The notes under the pieces were generated by a model. The model did no database searches, was not told the DNA's origin, and saw only the letters and a program-made list of their open reading frames with translations. From Bog-473 sp963751335 (GTDB lineage: Bacteria > Actinomycetota > Acidimicrobiia > Acidimicrobiales > RAAP-2): a stretch of DNA of 64,000 nt. The stretch covers positions 62,001-126,000 of the forward strand of contig CAVVUB010000001.1 of the NCBI GenBank assembly GCA_963751335.1, read 5' to 3'. Numbering within the stretch: the first letter of the stretch is position 1; each line of letters begins with the position of its first letter. A program made the position numbers and the translations under genes. Positions 27,422 to 38,619 of the stretch are shown here, one piece after another.

Positions 27422-28198
27422 TAGTTAATACCTGGCTGTTTTAAAACCCCGCTATATGCTGGAACATCCGAGTATCCGGCGGTACTCGTCCGTGTCACAC
27501 CGGTCTGATTCGGTGACGACATGGGCAGTGAAAATCCGTCCGGTGCGGACAATCAGCAGGAAACTGTCAGTCCTTGCTTCGTGCTCGATCCCAACTGGGT
27601 CGTCGGTTTTGTGGACGGCGAGGGTTGCTTCTCCGTGTCGGTGCATCGTTCAACGATGATGCGACGGCATGGCGGTTGGCAGCTCCAGCCGGTGTTCCAC
27701 ATTTACCAACATCAAGACCATCGAGATGTTCTCGAGGCCATGATCCGGGTCTTCGGCTGCGGGCGTCTACGCCCGAAAGGTCCGAACAGCAGCGTTTGGA
27801 CGTTTGCTGTCGACGGGCTGGCCGACCTGGAGCGTGCGGTGATCCCGTTCTTTGAGCGGTATCCGCCAGTGGTCAAGCAACGTGACTTTGAAGCCTTCTC
27901 GCACATCGTTCGATCGATGCGCCGGAAGGAACATCTCTCACGCAGTGGGTTCGAGCACCTGGTTCGTCTTGCCTATGGCATGAATGCCAACGGCAAGCAG
28001 CGAGCCAGAACATTGGAGCAAGTTCTTGCAGGACCCTCAGAGACTGCACGCGGGGCTCACCAGTCGGCGAGAGCCGGCGGGTGACGAAGATACAGTCCGA
28101 CCCTCATGGCGACATGAGGAGCTAGGCAGAAATGACCTAGCCGCTCACGACCGAATGGGTGAGAAGTTGGCGCCTGGTAGTGAGTAGTAACAAACGTG
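27422..28198 (+). other. Group I intron 1 in 23S rRNA (E. coli site 1923)
   Basis: 777 bases. The 5' exon ends AACGGU and pairs with the internal guide GCTGTT at 27435-27440, giving the required U-G wobble at the splice site; the intron ends in G. Core elements: the S element AAGATACAGTCC (28087-28098) and P7 pairing GACTG (28042-28046) with CAGTC (28093-28097). Position 1923 is the insertion site of the I-CeuI intron. An endonuclease gene fills a peripheral loop and runs into the catalytic core. The core 27454-27563 is a close relative of intron 2 (28274-28382). Confidence 0.9.
27521..28084 (+). CDS. LAGLIDADG homing endonuclease of intron 1
   Basis: 187 residues, intact. One LAGLIDADG motif, WVVGFVDGEGCFSVSVH (residues about 28-44, catalytic acid in DGEG), so it should act as a homodimer. 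Residues to about 165 (VVKQRDFEAFSHIVRSMRRK, LVRLAYGMNANGKQRARTLE) match the conserved layout of 23S-intron endonucleases. It would cut intronless 23S genes around AACGGT/CCTAAGG, the I-CeuI target. The first 14 codons (GSENPSGADNQQE) and the last 20 are ribozyme core sequence read as protein. The start is uncertain; translation may begin at the ATG 27521 or further in. Confidence 0.88.
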   Translation: MGSENPSGADNQQETVSPCFVLDPNWVVGFVDGEGCFSVSVHRSTMMRRHGGWQLQPVFHIYQHQDHRDVLEAMIRVFGCGRLRPKGPNSSVWTFAVDGLADLERAVIPFFERYPPVVKQRDFEAFSHIVRSMRRKEHLSRSGFEHLVRLAYGMNANGKQRARTLEQVLAGPSETARGAHQSARAGG

Positions 28199-28206
28199 CC
28201 TAAGGT
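28199..28206 (+). other. Eight-base exon between two group I introns
   Basis: CCTAAGGT, the 23S bases corresponding to E. coli 1924-1931, is the only rRNA text between intron 1 (ends G28198) and intron 2. The same eight bases must serve as the 3' exon of one ribozyme and the 5' exon of the next. Confidence 0.85.
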
Positions 28207-28634
<428 letters not shown>

Positions 28635-28892
28635 CGACTTTCCTACTGTCTCAACCACAGACCCGGCGAAATTGAAGTACGAGTAAAGATGCTCGTTAGC
28701 TGCATCAGGACGGAAAGACCCCGTGGACCTTTACTACAGCTTGATGTTGAGTTTTGGTACTATTTGTGTAGGATAGGTGGGAGACTTTGAAGCATTGGCG
28801 CCAGCCAGTGTGGAGTCAACCTTGAAATACCACCCTTTTAGTGCCGGGACTCTAACCTTGGTCCGTTATCCGGATCAGGAACAGCGTCAGGT

Positions 28893-28924
<32 letters not shown>

Positions 28925-29143
28925 ATGTAACGGAGGCGCCCAAAGGTTCCCTCAGGCTGGTTGGCAATCAGCTGTCGAGTGCAATGGCAAAAGGGAGCTT
29001 GACTGCGAGACCTACAAGTCGAGCAGGTGCGAAAGCAGGGCATAGTGATCCAGCGGTTGCTTATGGAAGCGCCGTTGCTCAACGGATAAAAGGTACCCCG
29101 GGGATAACAGGCTCATCTTCCCCAAGAGTCCATATCGACGGGA

Positions 29144-29189
<46 letters not shown>

Positions 29190-29190
29190 C

Positions 29191-29226
<36 letters not shown>

Positions 29227-29249
29227 TACGCGAGCTGGGTTTAGAACGT

Positions 29250-29990
29250 AGAAAACTGCGTCCCCAGGAAGTAATTCCTGGGTGCTCACTGGCTCATATC
29301 GGTGAAACCCTGAACGAACAACCGAACGTTCTTGTTCAGGGCAATACCGAGGGAAGGCCAACACACGTGAATGTTTCTACGGCGTCCTATGTTGCAGGAT
29401 TTCTTGACGGCGACGGAAGTATCCACTTCCAGCTGGTCAAGCAGAAGGAATACCGGTTCGGGTTTTACATCCGGGCCAGTGTCTCGTTCTCACAGTCGAC
29501 GTCGGCTCGGCGGGGTTTGGAGCAGATCCAGACCATCGTCGGTGGCGGTGGCTACGTACGGGACCGCGGAAGACGGGCATGAGTGATCTGGTGATCACGA
29601 GCCGTCCGGCGATCCTTCGAATCCTCCAAGCGGTACAGCCCTACGTGATCTTCAAGAAGGTCCATGTAGGGCGAGCGCTCGAGATCCTTCCTCGACTCGA
29701 TCGAGTGAGGGATCCGGAGGTCTTCCTGCACCTGGCACGCCAAGTAGATGCATTTTCAACCCTAAACTATTCAAAAACGAAGCGGATTTCCGCCGTAGAT
29801 GTTGAGCGACATCTACGTAGCAAGGGCGTGTTGTGCCCCCGTAACGACTTCTTCGCCAGCAACAGCGAAGAGATGGCTTTTCAAGATCGATACCTCGGTC
29901 CGCAGACCCCTGTGAAAGCCATAACACGCCAGCCCCTCGAAAGAGGGTGAAGGTATAGTCTGTGCCCGTAGTAATACGGGATTTACACGC
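29250..29990 (+). other. Group I intron 3 in 23S rRNA (E. coli site 2593)
   Basis: 741 bases between GAACGT and CGTGAGACAG. Guide GCGT (29258-29261) pairs with the exon end ACGU with a U-G wobble at the splice site. P2 is a perfect hairpin CCCAGGAA-GTAA-TTCCTGGG (29263-29282). P7 pairs CAGAC (29903-29907) with GTCTG (29959-29963) next to AAGGTATAGT. The intron ends in G. Site 2593 is where the I-CreI intron sits in Chlamydomonas. It differs in sequence from introns 1 and 2, so it was acquired separately. Confidence 0.9.
29367..29950 (+). pseudogene. I-CreI-like LAGLIDADG endonuclease gene of intron 3, frameshifted
   Basis: GTG 29367 reads NVSTASYVAGFLDGDGSIHF, the I-CreI type LAGLIDADG helix with the catalytic Asp, and continues to GGGGYVRDRG. 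The frame then stops at 29582, while the next frame continues KTGMSDLVITSRPAI, AVQPYVIFKKVHVGRALEIL and on to 29950. I-CreI has the same order, GYVRDRGSVSDYILS then LQPFLKLKQKQANLVLKI. One base is missing near 29565-29572. If real, the intron can no longer home by itself; if an indel, a protein of about 194 residues is restored. Confidence 0.85.
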
Positions 29991-30297
29991 GTGAGACAGT
30001 TCGGTCCCTATCCGATGCAGCCGTAGGAGATTTGAGAAAGGCTGTCCCTAGTACGAGAGGACCGGGACGGACGTAGCTCTCGTGTGCCAGTTGTCCTGCC
30101 AAGGGCACGGCTGGTTTGCGACCTACGGGTGGGATAAGCGCTGAAAGCATCTAAGTGCGAAGCCCGTTTCGAGATGAAATCTCCCACAGGGTTAACCTGG
30201 TAAGGCCCGTGGCTAGACGACCACGTTGATAGGCCGGAGGTGTAAGTGCGGTAACGCATTCAGCCGACCGGTACTAATCGGCCGAGGGCTTGGAGAT

Positions 30298-30405
30298 CTA
30301 CCGCTCGTGCTCGCTTTGGGACGCTCAGGGACTGCGCTGCAGTCCTGGTGAGGTGCCCTGCCTCGGCATACGTCGGGGGAGTCGGCCGCTCGCCGAGCGC
30401 ACAGT
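30298..30405 (+). other. 23S-5S spacer with 3' arm of the 23S stalk
   Basis: 108 bases. It contains GCTCGTGCTCGCTTTGG (30303-30319), the partner of 25267-25283. No tRNA. Confidence 0.75.
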
Positions 30406-30523
30406 TTCCGGTGGCCATGGCGGCGGGGAAACACCCGTTCCCATTCCGAACACGGCAGTTAAGCCCGCCCGCGCCGATGGTACTTGGGGGGAGGCCCCCT
30501 GGGAGAGTAGGTCGCCGCCGGGA
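30406..30523 (+). rRNA. rrf: 5S ribosomal RNA
   Basis: About 118 bases. TTCCGGTGGC at the 5' end pairs with GCCGCCGGGA at the 3' end; between them is CCCGTTCCCATTCCGAACAC, the loop B/C consensus of bacterial 5S. Ends may be off by one or two bases. Confidence 0.95.
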
Positions 30524-30531
30524 TTTCTTAT

Positions 30532-30574
30532 CGACACGATCCCCTCTGAGCTCACGCTCGAGGGGATCGTGTCG
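30532..30574 (+). terminator. rRNA operon terminator
   Basis: Perfect 15-bp inverted repeat CGACACGATCCCCTC (30532-30546) and GAGGGGATCGTGTCG (30560-30574) followed by TTTC, directly after 5S rRNA: a strong intrinsic-type terminator. Confidence 0.9.
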
Positions 30575-30669
30575 TTTCGCGGCCACGTTTCCGGCGCCGG
30601 GACGAAGAAAGACCAAGTGGCCCCTGCGATACTTCGACCCATGCGGGTCCCGTCTGTCCGTACGGCACC

Positions 30670-31928
30670 GTGACGGGGACGGGCCTGCGACGGACGTCCG
30701 ACCCGGCACCGCCCTCGGCTCCTGCCGATGTCGCGGCGCGACACCGGAGAGAGCCCACCGGGCGGCGACTCCTCTGGAGCTGCTCTTCGACCTGTGTTTC
30801 GTGGTGGCCGTCTCGCAGACGGGCGACCAGCTCAACGACGCCCTCAGTGCCGGCCACTACCAGAGCGGGATCGTCGGCTTCTTCATGGTGTTCTTCGCCA
30901 TCTGGTGGGCCTGGGTCAACTTCACCTGGTTCGCCTCCGCCTACGACGTCGACGACCTGGCCTACCGGCTGCTGACCTTCGTCCAGATCGTCGGGGTCCT
31001 GATCCTGGCGGCGGGTGTCTCGACCGCCTTCGACCACGCCAACTTCGCCGTCATCACGATCGGCTACGTCGTCATGCGCGTCGCCATGGTGGCCCAATGG
31101 CTGCGCGCCGCCGCCGGTGACCCCGCCGGACGGCCGGTCGCCCTGCGCTACGCGGCCGGCATCAGCATCTGCCAGGTCGGCTGGGTGGCGCGCCTGTTCC
31201 TCCCCCACGAGGCGGGGGTGGTCGCCTTCTACCTGCTCGCCCTCCTGGAGATGCTGGTCCCGGCCTGGGCCGAGCGTGCGGGCGAGGGCTCCGGCACGCC
31301 GTGGCACCCGGGGCACATCAACGAGCGCTACGGCCTTTTCACTCTCATCGTGCTCGGCGAGTGCATCGCGGCGACCACCATCGCCATTCACGAGGCCGGG
31401 GTCGTGCACGACGAGTCGTCGGCGTCGCTCGCGGCCGTGGCTGCGGGTGCCGTCCTCCTCGTGTTCTCGGTGTGGTGGTGGTATTTCGAACACCCGTCCG
31501 AGGAAGGGTTGCGCGTCTCGCGCGGAACCTCCTTCTTCTGGGGCTACGGGCACTACTTCGTCTTCTCGTCGATCGCCGCGCTGGGCACCGGACTCGAGTT
31601 GGCCGCGGCCAGCACGCATGGCGGCGAGGGCACGGTGCCGCAGTCCGAGGCGGGGCTGGCCATCGCCATCCCGGTCGCGGTGTTCTTCGTGGTGACCGCC
31701 ATCCTCCAGGCCAAGCTCGACGGGATAGAGCGTTGGCGCATCGTGGCCGTGTGCGTCACCGCGGTGGTCGTGCTCGGCCTGGGCTGGGCGGCCGCCGGCC
31801 GCACGAACATCGGCGTGGCGGCCCTCCTCATGGGTTTGGTGGTCACCGCGCTGGTCGCCGTCGACGAATGGCGACATCCCAAGCACATCACCACCGAACG
31901 CTCCGATGCGGAGAGCCTGCCTCACTAG
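30670..31928 (+). CDS. ltrA: Low temperature requirement protein A (LtrA) family membrane protein, 5' frameshift
   Basis: The frame ending at 31928 has HRAATPLELLFDLCFVVAVS, the LtrA family N-terminal signature, then about ten hydrophobic helices and the conserved HINERYGLFTLIVLGECIA. Function is unknown beyond a membrane role first linked to cold growth in Listeria. No ATG, GTG or TTG exists in this frame between the 5S gene and the signature. GTG 30670 starts another frame (TGTGLRRTSDPAPPSAPADV, then ARHRRE) that joins the LtrA frame if one base is restored near 30755. I take that as the start. An indel is likely. Confidence 0.85.
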
Positions 31929-31931
31929 ACT
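31926..31931 (+). promoter_or_regulatory. -10 box overlapping the ltrA stop codon
   Basis: TAGACT contains the TAG stop of ltrA and is six bases before the ATG at 31938, giving a leaderless start for the next gene. Confidence 0.5.
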
Positions 31932-31937
31932 CGATCG

Positions 31938-33614
31938 ATGCCCTCTGACGGATCTCGGAGCCCCCGGCGCGCCCCGTCGGGGCGTCCCTCGTCCCGCTCG
32001 GGATCCGGATCAGGTCGCCCTTCCGGCGCTGGATCAGGGGCGGGCGCAGGCAAGGGTCGTTCGAACTCGACCGGGGGCCGCCCGGCACCCCGATCCTCGT
32101 CGGCGCGCAGCGGTGGGGCGGCGGGAGGCTCCCGAGCGACGGGCCGCTCGGGCTCGGGCTCGGGCGGTAGCTGGTCGGGTACGCGGAGTCAGGGCGGCAC
32201 CGGCGGCCGCAGCAGCGCGACGAGCCGCGGCACGGGCGCCCGGACGAGTGGCCGACCAGCGACTGGGAGCGGGCGCCCGAGTGCCCGCCGTGACGGCTCG
32301 GAAAGGCCCGCCAGCAGGGGCGCCAGCTCGGGCGAGCGTGGTCGGCCGGGGTCGAGCACGCGGACGGGCGGTCGAACCGGAGGCGGGACCGGCGCGAGCA
32401 GGCGCAGCGGAGACGGCGGCCGGCCCACAGGAACAAGGACCGGCTCTGGTTCCGGCACGGGCACGGGTGCCGACCGCCGCCGTCCCTCCGAGGACGCGGC
32501 CAAGCCGCTGCCCCGTGGCGCCAAGAAGTGGGGAAACGTCGCCCGCCGCGGCGCCCGCGAGGTCACCGCCCAGCGCGAACCCGAGGGTGGGCAGCGCAAC
32601 ACCTACTTCATCGACGAACGGACCCGCCGCAAGGACACGCCGCCACCCCCGCGGCGCCAGGAGCACTGGGTACGGGCCGACGGCGCGCGCCAGGAGTGGG
32701 AGGACGCCGAGCCCGGCAGGGGCAAGGCAACAGGCCGAGGTCGGGGCAAACGTGGCACCGGGCGGGACGACAGCGACAGCGGCGCCGGCGCGGGCAGCAC
32801 CGGCGCGGCGCTGGCCGCGCTCTCGGGCAAGCGTGCCCTTCCGGCCGACGTGGCCACCGAAATCCGCAATGCGGCCGACGTGGCCACCGCGGCCCACCGG
32901 GAACGCCTGGTGGAGCGGGCCGAATCGGCCTTCGGCGCCTTCGAACGGGGCCGTTTCCAAGATGCGCTCCGAGCCATCAAGCCGGTTGCCGACGAGGCCC
33001 CCGCCGTGGCCGACGTGCGGGAGCTGGCCGGCCTGGCCGCCTACCGGTGCGGCAAGTGGCGGGAGGCGGCGCGCCACCTCAAGGCCTTCGGCGAGCTCGG
33101 CGACTCGACCGAGCACCTGCCCATCCTCATGGACTGCCAGCGGGCACTGCACAAGCCCAAGAAGGTGGCCGAGCTCTGGGCCGAGCTGCGCCAGCGCTCG
33201 CCCGAACCTGACGTGTTGGCCGAGGGTCGCATCGTGGCGGCGGCCTCCCTGGCCGACGGCGGCGACCTGAACGCGGCCATCGCCATGCTGGCGACGGCCG
33301 GCGCCTCCAAGGCGCTGCGGAACCCCTCCGAGCGCCACCTGCGCCAGTGGTACCTGCTGGCCGATCTCTACGAGCGGGCGGGTGACGTGCCCCGGGCCCG
33401 CGAGTACTTCGAACGCGTGCTGCGGGCCGATCCCGGGGCCTACGACGTGGCCGACCGGTTGCGCGGCCTCGGACCCGAGCGTCGCCCCCGCACGGGCGGC
33501 GGCCGATCGGGCGCCCGGAGCACGAGCCCGAAGGTCCCGCCCAAGGGTGCGGCACGGAGGCCGGCCAAAGCGGCACCGACCGCATCTTCGGCGAAGGCCA
33601 GGGCCCCGGGCTAA
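31938..33614 (+). CDS. Disordered Arg/Gly/Ser-rich protein with C-terminal TPR-like repeats
   Basis: 558 residues. Residues 1 to about 190 are almost only Ser, Gly, Arg, Thr and Pro, with runs such as TGTRTGSGSGTGTGADRR, so this part is disordered and very basic. A short ordered piece follows (KKWGNVARRGAREVTAQ, RNTYFIDERTRRKD), then from about 290 a helical repeat region (RFQDALRAIKPVADEAPAVA, LADLYERAGDVPRAREYFER) resembling tetratricopeptide repeats. A basic tail ends the protein. The Arg/Gly part could bind RNA or rRNA, but that is inference. The stop codon overlaps that of the convergent L,D-transpeptidase gene. Confidence 0.75.
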   Translation: MPSDGSRSPRRAPSGRPSSRSGSGSGRPSGAGSGAGAGKGRSNSTGGRPAPRSSSARSGGAAGGSRATGRSGSGSGGSWSGTRSQGGTGGRSSATSRGTGARTSGRPATGSGRPSARRDGSERPASRGASSGERGRPGSSTRTGGRTGGGTGASRRSGDGGRPTGTRTGSGSGTGTGADRRRPSEDAAKPLPRGAKKWGNVARRGAREVTAQREPEGGQRNTYFIDERTRRKDTPPPPRRQEHWVRADGARQEWEDAEPGRGKATGRGRGKRGTGRDDSDSGAGAGSTGAALAALSGKRALPADVATEIRNAADVATAAHRERLVERAESAFGAFERGRFQDALRAIKPVADEAPAVADVRELAGLAAYRCGKWREAARHLKAFGELGDSTEHLPILMDCQRALHKPKKVAELWAELRQRSPEPDVLAEGRIVAAASLADGGDLNAAIAMLATAGASKALRNPSERHLRQWYLLADLYERAGDVPRAREYFERVLRADPGAYDVADRLRGLGPERRPRTGGGRSGARSTSPKVPPKGAARRPAKAAPTASSAKARAPG

Positions 33615-35068
33615 GGCGTTCCTCCGGTGACGGCCGCCGGCGCGGCCGGCACGGTCGTGGGGGGAGCCGGCGGAGGTGGTGAGGGAGCCGGGGGCGCCAC
33701 CGTCGTCGTCGTGGCCGGTGGGGCAGGCGGCACCGTCGTCGTGGTCGGCGGAGGCGCCGCCGAGGTCGTGGTGGTCGTGGTCGGCGGGGGAGCGGTGCCG
33801 AAGTTGGGCCCCTCGACGGTCACCAGGGTGCCGATCGGGGTGAGGGCCCAGACCAGGGCTGCATCGGCATAGCTCATCTCGACGCATCCGTTGCTCTGCG
33901 GCGTCCCGTACGATGAGCGTATGAACCCGTGCAGGGCGTCGCCCCCGTTGAAGTAGCTGGCGTAGGGCACGTCGGGGTCGTTGTAGGTGGAGCCGTCGGG
34001 GTTCGTCCCCTTCATGTCCGAGAAGCGCACGTGCTCGAAGACGGCGAAGTTGCCGTCCGTGGTGTCAGCGCCGGGGGCGCCCGAGTTCACCGGGATGCCT
34101 ACGTACTTGGCGGCGCCGTTCTCGTAGAGGGTGAGGTTCTGCGGCACCACCTTGTTGACCAGCACGTAGACGTAGGGCACCGGGTCCGTCTTGTGGTTGA
34201 TGGTGTCGTTGATCAGCGCCGTCCACACGGCAGGGCCGACCTCACCGTCGACTCCCAGGTTGTTGTCGTTCTCGAAGGCCTCGACCGCCGCCTTGGTGAT
34301 CTCGTTCGTCGTGCCCTGGGTCCACAGCGACGTCAGCTGGGCCGGCTGGTCGGGCCAGCGCCAGGCGAAGGCACCCGGCTGGTCCAGGGCCAGGTCGCCG
34401 ACGTCGGGTGCCGGACCGGTCTGGGTATAGGTCAGCGGGAGGTAATCCAGCCCGGCCAGCAGCTCTTGCACCCGCAGCAAGTCGCCGGCCGCGAGGTCGA
34501 AGGTGATGGAGGAGTGGCCCGTCAATGCGGTCCCGTCGGCGGCCTGCATTCCCGAATTCCCGCCGGGCAGGGTGACCGTCTCCTGAGTGGCGGGGATGAA
34601 TGGCGACTTCAGGCGATAGGCGAGCCTGGTGGGCGAGCTCTGGACCCAGGTGCCGCCAATCTTGGGGCTCAGGATCGGCGCCGCCTTCTTCAGGTTGACC
34701 GGCTCGGAGAACGTCAGCGCGATGGTGGTGTTGGTGGCCACCGCCTGGGCGCCGGCGGCCGGCACCGAGGACTTGAGATAGAAGCCGGTCGGCGCGATCG
34801 CGGCCGTGTCCGAGCCCGACCCGGCACGGCCCGCGGAACCGCCCGACCCGGCGTGTGCACTCCGGTCGGCGGTGGACGCGACGCTCGGATGGGACGGACT
34901 AGAGCCCGTACCCGAGCCCGTGACGTACACGAGCGCGCCGATGGCCGCCACCGCGGCGACCACGAGGATCGCCGGGGGACGCGCACTTGCGTTTTCCGGC
35001 GGGAACCGGCAACGTCCATCAGCCTCCGCTCGCTTGCCCCGTCGTTGCGTGACCCCGATTAATTGCAT
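33611..35068 (-). CDS. L,D-transpeptidase with Ig-like and peptidoglycan-binding domains
   Basis: 485 residues. A membrane anchor lies at about 32-50 (PAILVVAAVAAIGALVYVTG), then an Ser/Gly linker, an Ig-like domain (about 98-205), a peptidoglycan-binding domain (EITKAAVEAFENDNNLGVDG), the YkuD catalytic domain with HGFIRSS and the active-site cysteine in SNGCVEM (about residue 395), and a Pro/Thr-rich tail of 60 residues. It should make 3-3 cross-links in peptidoglycan outside the membrane. ATG 35068 (MQLIGVTQRR) is the first start after the region becomes coding. The Pro/Thr C-terminal tail after YkuD is unusual. Confidence 0.9.
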   Translation of the reverse strand: MQLIGVTQRRGKRAEADGRCRFPPENASARPPAILVVAAVAAIGALVYVTGSGTGSSPSHPSVASTADRSAHAGSGGSAGRAGSGSDTAAIAPTGFYLKSSVPAAGAQAVATNTTIALTFSEPVNLKKAAPILSPKIGGTWVQSSPTRLAYRLKSPFIPATQETVTLPGGNSGMQAADGTALTGHSSITFDLAAGDLLRVQELLAGLDYLPLTYTQTGPAPDVGDLALDQPGAFAWRWPDQPAQLTSLWTQGTTNEITKAAVEAFENDNNLGVDGEVGPAVWTALINDTINHKTDPVPYVYVLVNKVVPQNLTLYENGAAKYVGIPVNSGAPGADTTDGNFAVFEHVRFSDMKGTNPDGSTYNDPDVPYASYFNGGDALHGFIRSSYGTPQSNGCVEMSYADAALVWALTPIGTLVTVEGPNFGTAPPPTTTTTTSAAPPPTTTTVPPAPPATTTTVAPPAPSPPPPAPPTTVPAAPAAVTGGTP

Positions 35069-35313
35069 CGTATTGGTCGTTATCGCAAAAAAGACGTCAG
35101 CCCGGCCAGATTTCGCGCTTCGGTCGCGAAAAAGACCAAGTTCCACGCTTGGCGACCGCGCCGGGGACCAGAGCCCCGGGCTCGGGGGCACGTTCACACT
35201 CGTCAGCCGGTAGGGCTCGCCGACGATGCCGCCGCCGACGACGACGCCGATGCGGCCGCCTCCGTGCGGTGACCCGGCCGCGGAGCGCCCCCGGCGGTCG
35301 TCAGCCCCTCCAC

Positions 35314-35319
35314 TACGCT
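35314..35319 (+). promoter_or_regulatory. -10 box of the aldolase gene
   Basis: TACGCT seven bases before ATG 35327; no Shine-Dalgarno, so leaderless. Confidence 0.5.
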
Positions 35320-35326
35320 GCAACCC

Positions 35327-36376
<1,050 letters not shown>

Positions 36377-36382
<6 letters not shown>

Positions 36383-36454
36383 CCCGGGCGCCTGACCGGG
36401 CCGCCTGACCCGGGCGCCTGACCCGGGCGCCTGGCCGGGCCGTCTGACCGGGCC
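36377..36454 (+). repeat. Six tandem 13-bp repeats after the aldolase gene
   Basis: GCCTGACCCGGGC and variants (GCCTGACCGGGCC, GCCTGGCCGGGCC, GTCTGACCGGGCC) repeat six times without gaps; the first copy contains the aldolase TGA stop. In some frames each unit brings another TGA, so read-through would be stopped again. Confidence 0.85.
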
Positions 36455-36734
36455 GCCCGATCCCCTGACGGGGGCGGCCTCGGTCCGACCGCCGGAATCG
36501 GTCCGGAGGGCAGACCCGGCGCGACAGCCCTCGAAAATTCCTACCCGTTCCGACCTGGGATGCAGGTGAGTTCTGCGTAGGCGAGAGTAGAGTTAACCCG
36601 AACGAAACATTGGACGGAGTGCGCGGCGCGCCCTCGAGGGGTCGCCAGCGCGACGAGGCCTACCTCGGCGAGATGGACCACAGCGAGGCCGGGTTCTCGG
36701 GCGTCCGGAGCCAGCGACAGAGACGAGGCAGCCC
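36455..36734 (+). other. Leader region of the oxidoreductase operon
   Basis: 280 bases without a gene. A GC hairpin (GGCCGCCC...GGGGCGGCC, about 36451-36478) may end the aldolase transcript. TAGAGT at 36588-36593 could be a -10 box, but its -35 is weak, so the promoter is not settled. Confidence 0.4.
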
Positions 36735-38619
36735 GTGGCATCGGGAACGCAGCAGCAGCAACACACCGAGCAGTTGGACCAGGTCATCGTGCGTTTCGCC
36801 GGGGACTCCGGCGACGGCATGCAGCTGACCGGCGACCGCTTCACGACCAGCAGCGCGTTGCTGGGCAACGACCTGTCCACCTTCCCGGACTTCCCGGCCG
36901 AGATCCGGGCCCCGGCCGGCACGGTCAACGGGGTGTCCGCCTTCCAGGTCCACATCTCGGACCACGACATCCTCACCCCGGGTGACGCGCCCAACGTGCT
37001 CGTGGCCATGAACCCGGCCGCCCTCAAGGCCAACATCGACCTGATGGCCAAGGGCACCGTCCTCATTGTGAACAGCGACTCGTTCGAGGAGCGGGACCTG
37101 ACCAAGGCCGCCTACGAGGCCAACCCCCTGACCGACGGCTCGCTCGCCGCCTACACGGTCTACGAGGTCCCCATGACCTCCATCACCCAGGAGGTCTGCA
37201 AGGAGGCCGGGGTCAAGCCGCGTGACGCCGAGCGCTCCAAGAACTTCTTCGCGCTCGGCCTCATCAGCTGGATGTACACGCGCCCGGTCGAGCCGACGAT
37301 CGATTGGATCGCCGAGCGCTTCGGCGGCCGGCCCCAGGTGGCCGACGCCAACACCCGGGCCTTCCGGGCCGGCTACGACTTCGGCGAGACGGCCGAGCTC
37401 TTCGAGTCCAACTACGAGGTCAAGCCGGCCGTCTTCGAGAAGGGCGAGTACGTCCAGGTCACCGGCAACCAGGCGCTGGCCTGGGGCCTCATCACCGCCT
37501 CGCGCCTGGCCGGTGTGCCCCTGTTCCTCGGCAGCTACCCGATCACACCGGCCTCGGACATCCTCCACGAGCTCAGCCGGCGCAAGGAGTTCGGCGTCCG
37601 CACGTTCCAGGCCGAGGACGAGATCGCCGGCATCGGGGCCGCCCTGGGGGCCGCCTTCGGCGGGGCGCTCGGCGTGACCACCACCTCGGGACCCGGCCTC
37701 GACCTCAAGTCCGAGACCATCGGCCTGGCCATCAACCTCGAGCTGCCCCTGGTCATCGTCGACGTCCAGCGGGGCGGCCCCTCGACCGGCCTCCCCACCA
37801 AGACCGAGCAGGCCGACCTGCTCCACGCCATGTTCGGGCGCCACGGTGAGGCTCCGGTGCCGATAGTGGCGGCGCAGACGCCGAGCGACTGCTTCGCCGC
37901 CGCCATCGAGGCCACCCGCCTGGCCGTGAAGTACCGGACGCCGGTCATCCTGCTCTCCGACGGCTACCTGGCCAACGGGGCCGAGCCGTGGAAGCTGCCC
38001 GACCTCGACTCCTTCGGGACCATCGACCCCGGCTTCGCCTCGGAGCCCAACCACGCCGACGCCGAGGGCAACCCGGTCTTCTGGCCCTACGTGCGCGACC
38101 CCGAGACCCTGGCCCGCCCCTGGGCCCCGCCGGGCCTGGCCGGGCTCGAGCACCGCATCGGTGGCCTCGAGAAGGCCGACGGCAGCGGCAACGTCTCCTA
38201 CGAGGGGGTCAACCACGAGCGCATGGTCCACCTGCGCCGGGACAAGATCGCCGGCATCGCGGCCGACATCCCGCCTCGTCAGCGTGAACGACGAGACGGG
38301 TGACGCCCAACTCCTCCTGGTCAGCTGGGGCTCCACCTACGCCGCCGTCTTCGCCGGGGTCAAGCGGGTGCGGGCCCGGGGCATGAAGGTGGCGCACGTG
38401 CATCTACGCCACCTCAACCCGCTGCCGTCGAACCTGGGCGAGGTGCTGAGCCGCTACGCCCAGGTGCTGGTGCCCGAGATGAATCTCGGCCAGCTGAGCC
38501 GGATCCTGCGGGCCGAGTTCCTGGTGGACGCCCAGCCCATGTCCAAGATGCAGGGCGTCCCGTTCCGTGTCGGAGAGATCGAGGCGGCCATCACCGCGCT
38601 GCTCGGAGGGAAGTCATGA
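36735..38619 (+). CDS. 2-oxoacid:ferredoxin oxidoreductase, alpha subunit (gamma-alpha fusion), frameshifted near 38275
   Basis: N-terminal gamma-type domain (VIVRFAGDSGDGMQLTGDRF), then the alpha pyrimidine domain (GSYPITPASDILHELSRRKE, TTSGPGLDLKSETIGLAINL, RGGPSTGLPTKTEQADLL) and the C-terminal domain. The frame changes at DIPP (about 38268-38280) and continues VNDETGDAQLLLVSWGSTYA to the stop at 38619, so one extra base or two missing bases are present. With the beta subunit it decarboxylates 2-oxoglutarate or a related 2-oxoacid to the acyl-CoA, reducing ferredoxin, as in the two-subunit actinobacterial KorAB. GTG start. Confidence 0.9.

Noticed and set aside
30641..30673. ATG at 30641 as start of ltrA
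   Set aside because: It is in another frame and stops after ten codons.
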